Positions 28,651-36,040 of a stretch of DNA of 64,000 nt are shown one piece after another. Source of the DNA: Gemmatimonas sp. UBA7669. Lineage in GTDB: Bacteria > Gemmatimonadota > Gemmatimonadetes > Gemmatimonadales > Gemmatimonadaceae. The position numbers and the translations under genes are program-made. Numbering within the stretch: position 1 is the first letter of the stretch; each line of letters opens with the position of its first letter. The notes under the pieces were generated by a model. It did not search any database and was not told the DNA's origin. It saw only the letters and a program-made list of their open reading frames with translations. The stretch lies in the NCBI RefSeq assembly GCF_002483225.1, contig NZ_DLHL01000025.1, positions 3,175 to 67,174 on the forward strand, given 5' to 3'.

Positions 28651-30177
28651 CTCAAGGGAGCGAGAGGATTTGACGAGGACAATGCCTACGGGTGCGCCGT
28701 AGTCATCGTTCGAGATGGGCAGGCCCGGCGGCGCCATCCATTGGCCTCCGTCCGCGCGCACCATGAGGCGGTGGGTTCCCGGCGCGAGCTTGAGCTCGGC
28801 GCGCCAGCGTCCGCTGGGATGCCGCTTGAGCTGCGTCACGGTCCAGGCCGTGGCATCGCCCATCAGCTCCACGCTTTCCGCACGCGGCGCATCAACAAGC
28901 AGCACGACGCGCAGCGTGTCACCCGCGCCCTCGCCGGCAGCGGTTCCGGACTCGAGCGAGGCGCTGTCCACACCCGTCGTTGACGCCGCCACGGTGACGC
29001 CACGCAGACTGGCGGCATCCACGCGGCCGAGGGTGCGGGCCTCGAAGGACAAAATGCCGTTGGGCGTGCCCGCATGATCGTCCCGCCAAGGCAGACGCGA
29101 AATGCGCACACCGATGCCCACAATGGGCGAGAAACCGCGACGCGGTCGGTCACTGAGGTCATCGCGCAGCGACGTGCCGCCCACCGTGGCCGCATTGGAC
29201 GCCGCCGACCCCACCAGCGACAGCCAACCCGTCACCGGCTGCACCACGGCCACCGAGGCCACTGTGGGCACCGCCTGGGGACGCGGCGCGAGCGCGTCGC
29301 GACTGATCCAGGTCGCCACCGGCGCCGTCACCGACACCAGCCAGCCCGTGGCACCGGTCTGGAAGCCCATCGAGGCAATGCCCGTGGCCAGATCGCGCCG
29401 CTGCACGGTGCGCAAAGTGCGACTGCTCACCATGCGTCCCGCATCGTTCGGCAAGCCCGCCATCTGATCAGGCTCGTCCACCGTGATGGTCTGCGTGGTC
29501 ATGCGACTGGCGCGCTCGAGCGACATGCCGAAGGCCAGTTCGACACCGGCGTAGCGCGTGATGAGCCCCGCCTCCGCCCGCCCAACGCGACCCACGTCCA
29601 CACGCCGCGAAATGGTGGTGTCGGCGCCGCGATCATCGAGGCCGCCCGAGGCCTGTACCACCGGCAAACCGCCAAGCCGCCCCGGTGCGCCGTCCAGCGA
29701 GCCATGGCCAAAGGACACCGCGCCCCAGACCCGCTGTTCGCCAAACCGTGCACGCGCGCGCAAGGCCAGCGTGCCCTGCGTTGCCTCATGACTGCTCATG
29801 GCATCGCGCAGGCTCGCATTGCCGCTGGCGAGGGCCGTGAACTTGACTCGACCGAGACGCCCGATGGGCTGCGTGGCGCCCAGCCACACGTCGTTGCGCT
29901 GCGACAGGGCGCTGCCGCTGCCGTCAGGCAGCAGGGCGACGCCGAGGAGCGAGAAGCTGGCCGTTTCCGTGACGCTGCCGATGTTGGCCGACGGCGCGAT
30001 GGGCGACTCGGTCCGCGATTGCGCCATGAGCGCACGCCCGCCCGCCAGCGAGGCCAGCGCCGCCGAAAGGGCGCAGGGCACCGCCCAACGGTGACTCCGG
30101 GAACTACGACTCGACGGAGCCGGAGTCCCAGGCCACGGACGCTGCGTCGCACGAAGGGGTCGGCGGGCGATCGTCAC
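28645..30177 (-). CDS. Barrel-like exported protein with C-terminal CBM48 (glycogen-binding-like) domain
   Basis: 510 aa from a GTG start that overlaps the previous stop by 4 nt (GTGA). A long basic n-region precedes the signal segment (cleavage near ALMAQS). Residues about 60-400 are rich in alternating beta strands typical of outer-membrane barrels (VWLGATQPIGRLGRVKF, WGAVSFGHGSLDGAPG, GLITRYAGVELAFGMSLE). Residues about 425-505 form an E-set/CBM48 domain (VELMGDATAWTVTQLKRHP, GRWRAELKLAPGTHRLMVRAD). This mix of barrel and sugar-binding module is unusual. It is the last gene of the ECF sigma operon. Confidence 0.75.
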   Translation of the reverse strand: MTIARRPLRATQRPWPGTPAPSSRSSRSHRWAVPCALSAALASLAGGRALMAQSRTESPIAPSANIGSVTETASFSLLGVALLPDGSGSALSQRNDVWLGATQPIGRLGRVKFTALASGNASLRDAMSSHEATQGTLALRARARFGEQRVWGAVSFGHGSLDGAPGRLGGLPVVQASGGLDDRGADTTISRRVDVGRVGRAEAGLITRYAGVELAFGMSLERASRMTTQTITVDEPDQMAGLPNDAGRMVSSRTLRTVQRRDLATGIASMGFQTGATGWLVSVTAPVATWISRDALAPRPQAVPTVASVAVVQPVTGWLSLVGSAASNAATVGGTSLRDDLSDRPRRGFSPIVGIGVRISRLPWRDDHAGTPNGILSFEARTLGRVDAASLRGVTVAASTTGVDSASLESGTAAGEGAGDTLRVVLLVDAPRAESVELMGDATAWTVTQLKRHPSGRWRAELKLAPGTHRLMVRADGGQWMAPPGLPISNDDYGAPVGIVLVKSSRSLER

Positions 30178-30962
30178 GGGTCAGGTGGGCGAATCGGCTT
30201 GCGATCCGTCGTCGCAGGTGTGGACGGCGAAGCGCCAGGCGGGATCGTTCCTCGAACATAGCGATTGAGGGCCTCGAGGGCCATACCGGGGCCACGCTGC
30301 GCGTTCTTGGCGACGAGTGCCTGAAGACCGAGCAGCGCTTCGTCCCCCTTGGGCAGCGGGGACAGCGCATTCACGGCGTCTCGGGCATTGGGACGAGGCA
30401 CGCCGCGGCTCACGAGATCCGTGAGCACGACCAGGGCAATTTCGGTGGAGCCACGCGGGTTGTTGCGGCGCACGGACTGCAGCGTGGCCTCATCAATGCC
30501 CGCACGCAGGGCGGCCGCGCCGGCGGCCAGTTCGTCGGGTGAACTCGTGGGCCCGAGCGTCTCGCGTGCCGAGTTGAGGGCGGCGGCGAATTCACGCACG
30601 GTGCGCAGGATACGCTCGCTGCTCATGCGACGCGCCGCCCCTTCAAGCGCACGATTGATGAGCGGCCGCGTTGGCAGGCCCATGTCGCGCGCGTCCTCGA
30701 ACAGGCCGCGCAGGGTGTTGGCCGTGAGTGAGTCGAAACGGCTTTCGTCGAACTGAATCTGTGCACGGCTTTGCAGCGCGACCTGCGAGGCCGCAGCCTG
30801 CGTGGTCGCGGGCAACACCGGCGACGCGCTGGCACGCAGCGTGTCCGGCCGTGCCTGGGCGCCCAGGGGCCGTGCGGCAACTGCCAGTGGTGCCCAGGCC
30901 AGCATCAGCATGGGCAGCCTCGCCGACAGTCGCCAGCTCAGACTCCTGTGCTCCCGTTTCAA
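30174..30962 (-). CDS. Exported helical protein of the ECF-CBM48 operon, unrecognised
   Basis: 262 aa from a TTG start at 30962 whose codon overlaps the preceding stop (TTGA); GAGG lies 7 nt upstream. With this start the protein has a basic n-region and signal peptide ending near RPLGAQA; an ATG at 30911 would leave no positive charge. The mature part is helical (LRGLFEDARDMGLPTRPLIN, ILRTVREFAAALNSARETLG, LVVLTDLVSRGVPRPNAR). It could be a periplasmic partner of the two CBM48 proteins. I do not recognise the family. Confidence 0.65.
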   Translation of the reverse strand: MKREHRSLSWRLSARLPMLMLAWAPLAVAARPLGAQARPDTLRASASPVLPATTQAAASQVALQSRAQIQFDESRFDSLTANTLRGLFEDARDMGLPTRPLINRALEGAARRMSSERILRTVREFAAALNSARETLGPTSSPDELAAGAAALRAGIDEATLQSVRRNNPRGSTEIALVVLTDLVSRGVPRPNARDAVNALSPLPKGDEALLGLQALVAKNAQRGPGMALEALNRYVRGTIPPGASPSTPATTDRKPIRPPDP

Positions 30963-31603
30963 CGCGCAGCCTCGTCGACGATCACGGCGTTGGTGGGGCC
31001 AAACCCGGCATCCGGCACCTGTGGCGCCAGCGGATCGACCAGCCACTGCTGACCGTCGACGACAAAGGCATAGGTGTGCCGACCCGGCTCAAGCGGCACC
31101 CGGGCCGACCAGGTGCCATCGGCCGCCTGCTGCACCATGGGCGTGGCCTGCTCGTCCCAGCCATTGAAGTCGCCCACCAGCGAGACTTCACGCGCCGTTG
31201 CGGGCAGGCGCAGCTCAAAACGCACCGTTCCGTCGCCCACCGCACGCGTGCTGCCCTCAAGCGTGTGCGCCGAGCCGGCAACAAACGCGCTGTCGGCCTG
31301 GCGCTGACTGGCCTCGGGCCGCCAGGGGCGCACCACACTCACGACCAACACGGCCGCTGCCGCGGCGCCCCACCACCACTGCGGACGGGGCAGACGCCGA
31401 GTTCCCGGTTTGCCGCCACCACCGCCATGCTTCCGGCCTGCCTCGGCCAGTACGGCCCGGGCACAGTCTGCCGCCATGTGTGGCGTAGAGGCCGGCAGCG
31501 CCGCATACGACGCCCTGAGCCGCTGCGTGAGGCGCGTCTCCAATTCGGCGTCGACGCCGCTCTGATCATCGGGACCCGGGAAGGGCAAAGGCTGGTCAGC
31601 CAT
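30959..31603 (-). CDS. Single-pass membrane protein with C-terminal CBM48 domain, candidate anti-sigma factor
   Basis: 214 aa. A cytoplasmic helical N-terminus (about 1-75) is followed by one membrane helix (WWWGAAAAAVLVVSVV, 77-92) and an extracytoplasmic CBM48/glycogen-binding domain (about 125-210) with the classic VSLVGDFNGWDEQATPM and GRHTYAFVVDG motifs. The position directly after an ECF sigma gene and the topology match those of anti-sigma factors, although no zinc-binding ZAS motif (HxxxCxxC) is present. GGAGG lies 7 nt before the ATG. Confidence 0.85.
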   Translation of the reverse strand: MADQPLPFPGPDDQSGVDAELETRLTQRLRASYAALPASTPHMAADCARAVLAEAGRKHGGGGGKPGTRRLPRPQWWWGAAAAAVLVVSVVRPWRPEASQRQADSAFVAGSAHTLEGSTRAVGDGTVRFELRLPATAREVSLVGDFNGWDEQATPMVQQAADGTWSARVPLEPGRHTYAFVVDGQQWLVDPLAPQVPDAGFGPTNAVIVDEAAR

Positions 31604-31633
31604 GACAGACCTCCCCGGTGGGCGCATTGCGAC

Positions 31634-32182
31634 TCATGACGCCGGCCCCTCGAAGTCGCGGCCCAGCAGCGCCCGCAACCGCTCGCTGCCGCGCTTGACG
31701 CGCATCTTGAGCGCCGACTCGCCTGCGCCTGTCATGGCCGACATCTCGCCGTACTCCAGCCCTTCGGCGTACTTGAGCAGCAGCGCTTCCCGCTGCAACG
31801 GATCGAGCTGCGCCAGGGCCCGCAGCAACGCGGCATCTTCCACACCGACTGGCGTGGTCGATGTGGGCGCGGTCGCCGAATCGATGGCGGCGTCGTCCTG
31901 AATGAACCGGCGCGTGCGCCGGCCACGGGAGGTGAGGAAGTTGCGGCACTGGTTGGTCAGGATGCGGAACAGCCAACCGCGAAACTGATCGCGCTCGTCG
32001 TACCGCCCGATCGCGAGATAGGCCCGCAGAAAAGTGTCCTGAACCACGTCCTCCGCATCCGCCCGCTCTCCCAGCATGTGGTATGCGAACCGCCAGCACG
32101 CGTCGTGATAGCGCGAGACCAAAAGACCGAAGGCCTCCCCGTCACCGGCGCGCGTCCGGACGACCAGTTCCGCGTCCGTCAT
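31634..32182 (-). CDS. ECF-type RNA polymerase sigma factor
   Basis: 182 aa. Region 2 (about 10-75) has FGLLVSRYHDACWRFAYHML and the core-binding ADAEDVVQDTFLRAYLAI; region 4 (about 125-175) has LDPLQREALLLKYAEGLEYGEMS and LKMRVKRGSERLRALL. The start is ambiguous among TTG, GTG and ATG in a row (32188, 32185, 32182); I use the ATG. It heads a four-gene minus-strand operon with two CBM48 proteins, so it probably responds to an envelope or sugar signal. Confidence 0.95.
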   Translation of the reverse strand: MTDAELVVRTRAGDGEAFGLLVSRYHDACWRFAYHMLGERADAEDVVQDTFLRAYLAIGRYDERDQFRGWLFRILTNQCRNFLTSRGRRTRRFIQDDAAIDSATAPTSTTPVGVEDAALLRALAQLDPLQREALLLKYAEGLEYGEMSAMTGAGESALKMRVKRGSERLRALLGRDFEGPAS

Positions 32183-32297
32183 CACCAAGTCAACATCGCA
32201 GCCACGCCACTCGTCACAGTGGCTCGGCCGTCGGGCCGCTGGTGAACCGCGGCGGACCGGCTCGATGACAGCTGGTACCCCGCGGATGAAGCCAGGG

Positions 32298-32903
32298 TCA
32301 TCCGCGCAGCGAAGCCAACACCTGGACCGCCATTACCGCCAGGAACAGCCCCATGCCCAGCCGGTTGACCCCGCCCAAACGCTGCATCACCGCCGGGGTG
32401 TCACTCATGCGGACATCCTGGGTCTCCGCAAATCGCCGGGCCGCGCGGGCGCGACGGAAGAGAAACCAGTTCGCTGTCCCGCCGGCGGCAATCGACAGAG
32501 AAATCCGCACCGCCGCGATGAGATTGACCACCGATTGATTCTCGGGCTTCATCATCTCATCGAGCGTCTGCGGCAACTCCATGTCGGGCCCGAGCAAGCG
32601 AATGGCCACGAGCGGCGCGAAAAAGAAGATCGCCCACTGCAGATAGAGCTTGCGATAGAGGAACCAGAGCGGGCCGAACAGGGCGGCGCTCCAATTCCAG
32701 GTTGGCACGAACTGCGGATCGTCGACGAACACCTGGAGCTTGCGTCGATATACCGACTCCCAGCGCGGGCCGATGAATGCGGCCAGCAGCGCTTCGTCGC
32801 GTGACGCCGCGGCCCCACCGGCCTGCGCCCAGCGTGGCAACTCGGGCGGTGGCGGCGCGGACTGGTTCTCCGGTCGGTCGGACGGGGAGTTGGACTCGGT
32901 CAT
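32298..32903 (-). CDS. DUF2628-like membrane protein
   Basis: 201 aa. A proline-rich N-terminus is followed by FIGPRWESVYRRKLQVF and TWNWSAALFGPLWFLYRKLY, characteristic of DUF2628 proteins, then hydrophobic segments (LQWAIFFFAPLVAIRLLG; VNLIAAVRISLSIAAGG; GLFLAVMAVQVLA). Function unknown. It starts 12 nt after the aguA stop and is probably the third gene of that operon, but nothing links it to polyamines. Confidence 0.75.
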   Translation of the reverse strand: MTESNSPSDRPENQSAPPPPELPRWAQAGGAAASRDEALLAAFIGPRWESVYRRKLQVFVDDPQFVPTWNWSAALFGPLWFLYRKLYLQWAIFFFAPLVAIRLLGPDMELPQTLDEMMKPENQSVVNLIAAVRISLSIAAGGTANWFLFRRARAARRFAETQDVRMSDTPAVMQRLGGVNRLGMGLFLAVMAVQVLASLRG

Positions 32904-32915
32904 CTCGGCTTCCGT

Positions 32916-34085
32916 TCAGGCGCCAGCGGCGGGCACATGCCGCACGCTCGGTTGCTGCTGCGACAGACAGTGCAGCGTGCCCAACCCCCACACGAGATCG
33001 ACGGCATGAATGCCGATGACGTCGTGCTGCGGCAGCAGACTCGCGAGCGTGTTGAGCGCCACGCGATCGTTGCGGTCGTTGAAGGTCGGTACGAGACAAA
33101 CCCCATTGCCGAGGTAGAAGTTCGCGTAGCTGGCCGGCAGGCGCGTGCCGTCCATGATGACCGGGCGCGGATAGGGCAAAGTGACGACACGAAGGGCTTC
33201 GCCGCGCGCGTCCGTCGCGCCTTCGAGTCGCCGCAGATTGTCCAGCGAGCGCGCGTGGTTCTCGTCGTCGGGGTTTTCCTCGTGCGCGAGCACCATTACC
33301 CCGGGCGCCACGAAACGCGCAATGTCGTCGATGTGCCCATGCGTATCGTCGCCGACACAGCCCTCACCCAGCCAGATGGTTTTGCTGATGCCGAGGTACT
33401 CGGCGAATGCGCGCTCGTAGTCGGCGCGGGTATAGCCGGGATTGCGCACCTGTACGTCGCTGAGCAACCACTCCTCAGTCACCAGCATGGTGCCGCGGCC
33501 ATCAGTTTCGATGCCACCGCCTTCGAGCACGAGAGCTGCGCCGGTATCATGGCGCAGGGCCTGCACCATAGGCAGCCCCGACACACTGGCCATGCGCGCC
33601 GGTACTTCGCGGTCGAGCGCGAAGTTGTCGTACTTGGCCCAGGCGTTGAAGTCCCAGCGGATCCACTCGACGGTGCCGTCTGCCGTATGCACGGCCGTTG
33701 CCCCCGAATCACGCAACCACACGCGATCGGTGGGCTGCACATGCAGGCGATATCGGGACGCGTCCACGTCGTGCATGGTGAGTGCACTGCGCGCCTCGTC
33801 GGCGACCTCATCGCTGTGGCAGAGAATCTCCACACGTTCGTAGGGCGCGAGTGCGCGCACGATTTCCGCGTACACCCACGGAATGGGCGCGAACTTGCCC
33901 GGCCAGTCGGGCTCGTGGTGCGGCCAGCCAATCCAGGTGGCGTCGTGACGCTCCCACTCCGCGGGCATACGACGCGCGGGCACGGCCTGGGCCCGCGCCG
34001 CGGTCCCGGCCGCCTGCGCCGCCGTGATCGCGGCGTTGGCGGCGATCACCGCCGCGCTGGCGGCAATGCTGGCCGCTGTGCTCAC
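32916..34085 (-). CDS. aguA: Agmatine deiminase
   Basis: 389 aa; hydrolyses agmatine to N-carbamoylputrescine and ammonia. Family motifs: MPAEWERHDATWIGWPH, VWLRDSGATAVH, EGGGIETDGRGTML, GCVGDDTHGHIDDIARFV and the catalytic Cys near residue 373 (GLGTLHCLSQQQPS). The GTG start at 34085 overlaps the aguB stop by 4 nt, but gives an odd 39-residue Ala-rich leader; an ATG at 33968 (MPAEWERH) matches the usual family N-terminus. The product feeds AguB, encoded just upstream. Confidence 0.94.
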   Translation of the reverse strand: MSTAASIAASAAVIAANAAITAAQAAGTAARAQAVPARRMPAEWERHDATWIGWPHHEPDWPGKFAPIPWVYAEIVRALAPYERVEILCHSDEVADEARSALTMHDVDASRYRLHVQPTDRVWLRDSGATAVHTADGTVEWIRWDFNAWAKYDNFALDREVPARMASVSGLPMVQALRHDTGAALVLEGGGIETDGRGTMLVTEEWLLSDVQVRNPGYTRADYERAFAEYLGISKTIWLGEGCVGDDTHGHIDDIARFVAPGVMVLAHEENPDDENHARSLDNLRRLEGATDARGEALRVVTLPYPRPVIMDGTRLPASYANFYLGNGVCLVPTFNDRNDRVALNTLASLLPQHDVIGIHAVDLVWGLGTLHCLSQQQPSVRHVPAAGA

Positions 34086-35005
34086 GACGGCCCCATCCAA
34101 CGGTTGAGAATGGGACCATACGCGTCGATGCGCCGGTCACGCAGGAAGGGCCAGTTGCGCCGCGTCTCCTCGATGAGGCTCAGGTCGCACTGGGCCACGA
34201 GAATGGCCGGCTCGGTCCCGGCCTGCTCGAGGTAACGGCCAAACGGATCGCAGATGAACGACTGCCCGAAGAACTCGAGCCCGTCGGTGCCCGGCTCGGG
34301 CTCGAAGCCCACACGATTGGGCGAGGCCACGAAGACGCCGTTGGCGATGGCGTGTGCGCGCTGCGCGGTACGCCACGCATCAACCTGCGCGTCGCCGAAT
34401 GTGGCCTTCTCCGCGGGATGCCAGCCGATGGCCGTGGGATAGAACAGCACCTGCGCCCCGAGCAGCGCCGTGATGCGCGCGCCTTCGGGATACCACTGAT
34501 CCCAGCAGATGAGCACACCGATGTCAGCGTAGCGCGTACGCCAGACACGGAAGCCGTTGTAGCCCGGATGCCGCTCGTGCCGCTGGTCACCCGTCAGGTC
34601 ACCGGGCGCGAAGTAGTACTTCTCCTCGAAGAGCGGGTCGTGCGGGATGTGCATCTTGCGATACGTGCCCAGTACGCTGCCGTCGGCATCGATGACGGTG
34701 GCCGAGTTGCGGTAGAGGCCCGGGGCCTCGCGCTCGTAGTACGGCACGACGATGACGATGGCGAGCTCCTTCGCCAACGCCTGAAAGGTGTGCACGATGG
34801 GACCGTCGGCCGGCTCGGCAATGTCAAACCGCTCCGGACGCACCGTCTTGCAGAAGTACGGCGCGTTGAAGAGTTCCTGCAGGCAGATGATCTGCGCACC
34901 ACGCGCCGCGGCTTCCCGCACGCGTGTTACGGCCTTGGCCACATTGGCGGCCAGATCGTCGGACGCGGTGTCCTGCACGATCCCGATGGTGACGATGTTG
35001 GGCAT
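34082..35005 (-). CDS. aguB: N-carbamoylputrescine amidase
   Basis: 307 aa nitrilase-superfamily enzyme that turns N-carbamoylputrescine into putrescine. The catalytic triad is visible as E44 (IICLQELFNAPYF), K117 (YRKMHIPHD) and C167 (GVLICWDQWYPEGAR). PGLYRNSATVIDADG and FYPTAIGWHP are typical of the plant/bacterial AguB subgroup. It is coupled to aguA. TATCTT (35012-35017) lies 6 nt upstream of the ATG, suggesting a leaderless mRNA; a GTG at 35044 would add 13 residues and reach into the palindromic repeat. Confidence 0.94.
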   Translation of the reverse strand: MPNIVTIGIVQDTASDDLAANVAKAVTRVREAAARGAQIICLQELFNAPYFCKTVRPERFDIAEPADGPIVHTFQALAKELAIVIVVPYYEREAPGLYRNSATVIDADGSVLGTYRKMHIPHDPLFEEKYYFAPGDLTGDQRHERHPGYNGFRVWRTRYADIGVLICWDQWYPEGARITALLGAQVLFYPTAIGWHPAEKATFGDAQVDAWRTAQRAHAIANGVFVASPNRVGFEPEPGTDGLEFFGQSFICDPFGRYLEQAGTEPAILVAQCDLSLIEETRRNWPFLRDRRIDAYGPILNRWMGPS

Positions 35006-35011
35006 GCGATA

Positions 35012-35017
35012 AAGATA
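35012..35017 (-). promoter_or_regulatory. -10 element of aguB, leaderless type
   Basis: TATCTT on the minus strand, 6 nt before the ATG. No convincing -35 is seen. Confidence 0.4.
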
Positions 35018-35043
35018 GCCAAACTCGTGAGGCGAAACGCTCA

Positions 35044-35119
35044 CTCAGGACCCGGAACTCGAACTCAAAACCCGGAACTGATCGGTTTCGGGTTCTGGGT
35101 TCAAGTTCCGGGTTGCGAG
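35044..35119. repeat. Intergenic palindrome, copy 2 of the CCCGGAACTGATC family
   Basis: Arms of 35 nt (35044-35078, 35085-35119) pair at 28 of 35 positions around a 6-nt loop. It shares the exact 23-nt core (35061-35083) with copy 1. It lies between two minus-strand genes, directly after tetR's stop codon and before aguB, so it could be a terminator. Confidence 0.8.
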
Positions 35120-35131
35120 TTGCCCTGGTGG

Positions 35132-35932
35132 CTACTTCCTGCTCTTTTTCGCCGGCTCGGGATCCAGCAGCGGCTGCAGGTAGCCGAGCAGGGCCCGGCG
35201 CAGGTCATCCAGCATGGCTTTGCGGTCAGCGGCCACGCTGGTCCGTCCGCGCTGGGCGAGAATGGCCTGACCGATGGTCGCGGTCATGAGCGCCGCGCGC
35301 CGCCGGTCACGCGCTGGCAGGCGGGGATTGCGCGTGGCAAACAGCACGTCGAGCCGATCCACGAAGGACTCGAAGAGCTGCGCCCGGAGGCGCGCGGGCG
35401 CAGCGCCCGTGGCACCGGGCGGCGCGTCGTGACTGGCGAAGACCCGACGAAACGCGGGCGTGCGGTCATGGAAATCGGCGAGCGGTCGTACGACCCGATC
35501 GATGAGGCGCTCGAGCGGCAGTTCCAGCGGGTCGAGCGGGAGCGCGCGCTCGTGGATGGCGCGCATCTCGTCGGCGTAGCGCAGCGCCAACGCCGCGAGC
35601 ACGGCATCACGATTGGGGAAGAACTGATACAGCGAGCCCTTGGCCGTCTTGGCTTCGGCGGCGATGGCCTCGGCGGTGGCCGCTTCAATGCCATCGCGGG
35701 CAATGACCGTGGCCGCTGCCTCGAGCAGCAGTTCCACGCGGCGCTGGCCACGGGACTGACGTGGGCGCCGCCGATACGCGTCGTCGGCGAGCGCGCTCAA
35801 TTCCGCGCTGCGATCGCTGCTTTCGGGCGGGTCGAGCAGGTCGGACGCATCGGGCGGCGCGAGCTGTTCGACGGCCTCATCGGGATCGGGCGCGGCGGCG
35901 GGAGCCGGCGAGCTACGGCGCTTGGCGGGCAT
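35132..35932 (-). CDS. TetR/AcrR-family transcriptional regulator
   Basis: 266 aa. A low-complexity acidic N-terminus (about 55 residues) precedes the TetR DNA-binding domain: RVELLLEAAATVIARDGIEAATAEAIAAEAKTA and GSLYQFFPNRDAVLAAL (helix-turn-helix about 80-105). The C-terminal ligand domain is helical. The target is unknown; the nearest efflux operons are over 13 kb away. The start at 35932 follows a canonical promoter with a 6-nt gap to ATG, so the mRNA is probably leaderless. Confidence 0.92.
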   Translation of the reverse strand: MPAKRRSSPAPAAAPDPDEAVEQLAPPDASDLLDPPESSDRSAELSALADDAYRRRPRQSRGQRRVELLLEAAATVIARDGIEAATAEAIAAEAKTAKGSLYQFFPNRDAVLAALALRYADEMRAIHERALPLDPLELPLERLIDRVVRPLADFHDRTPAFRRVFASHDAPPGATGAAPARLRAQLFESFVDRLDVLFATRNPRLPARDRRRAALMTATIGQAILAQRGRTSVAADRKAMLDDLRRALLGYLQPLLDPEPAKKSRK

Positions 35933-35938
35933 CCCGAG

Positions 35939-35967
35939 AGGATACCGACGGGAACGGATGTTGACAA
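35939..35967 (-). promoter_or_regulatory. Promoter of the tetR gene
   Basis: On the minus strand: -35 TTGTCA (35962-35967), 17-nt spacer, -10 TATCCT (35939-35944), then 6 nt to the ATG. Spacing is canonical and leaves no 5' leader. Confidence 0.65.
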
Positions 35968-35968
35968 C

Positions 35969-36002
35969 GCGCGCGGGTCCGATGGTGGACCGGTCCGCGC
36001 GC
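35969..36002 (-). terminator. GC-rich hairpin after glycerate kinase gene
   Basis: Arms GCGCGCGG and CCGCGCGC with an inner GTCC/GGAC stem. Placed 39 nt past the glycerate kinase stop and just above the -35 of tetR; it may be a terminator or part of the tetR control region. Confidence 0.45.
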
Positions 36003-36040
36003 GCTCACATGCGGTGCGCTGCAGTCACTCGGTCAGTGGG

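Noticed and set aside
28396..28983. Plus-strand open frame through the G-rich element
   Set aside because: Its reading through GGTCGGG units gives Gly/Arg/Val repeats, and it continues antisense to a real gene.
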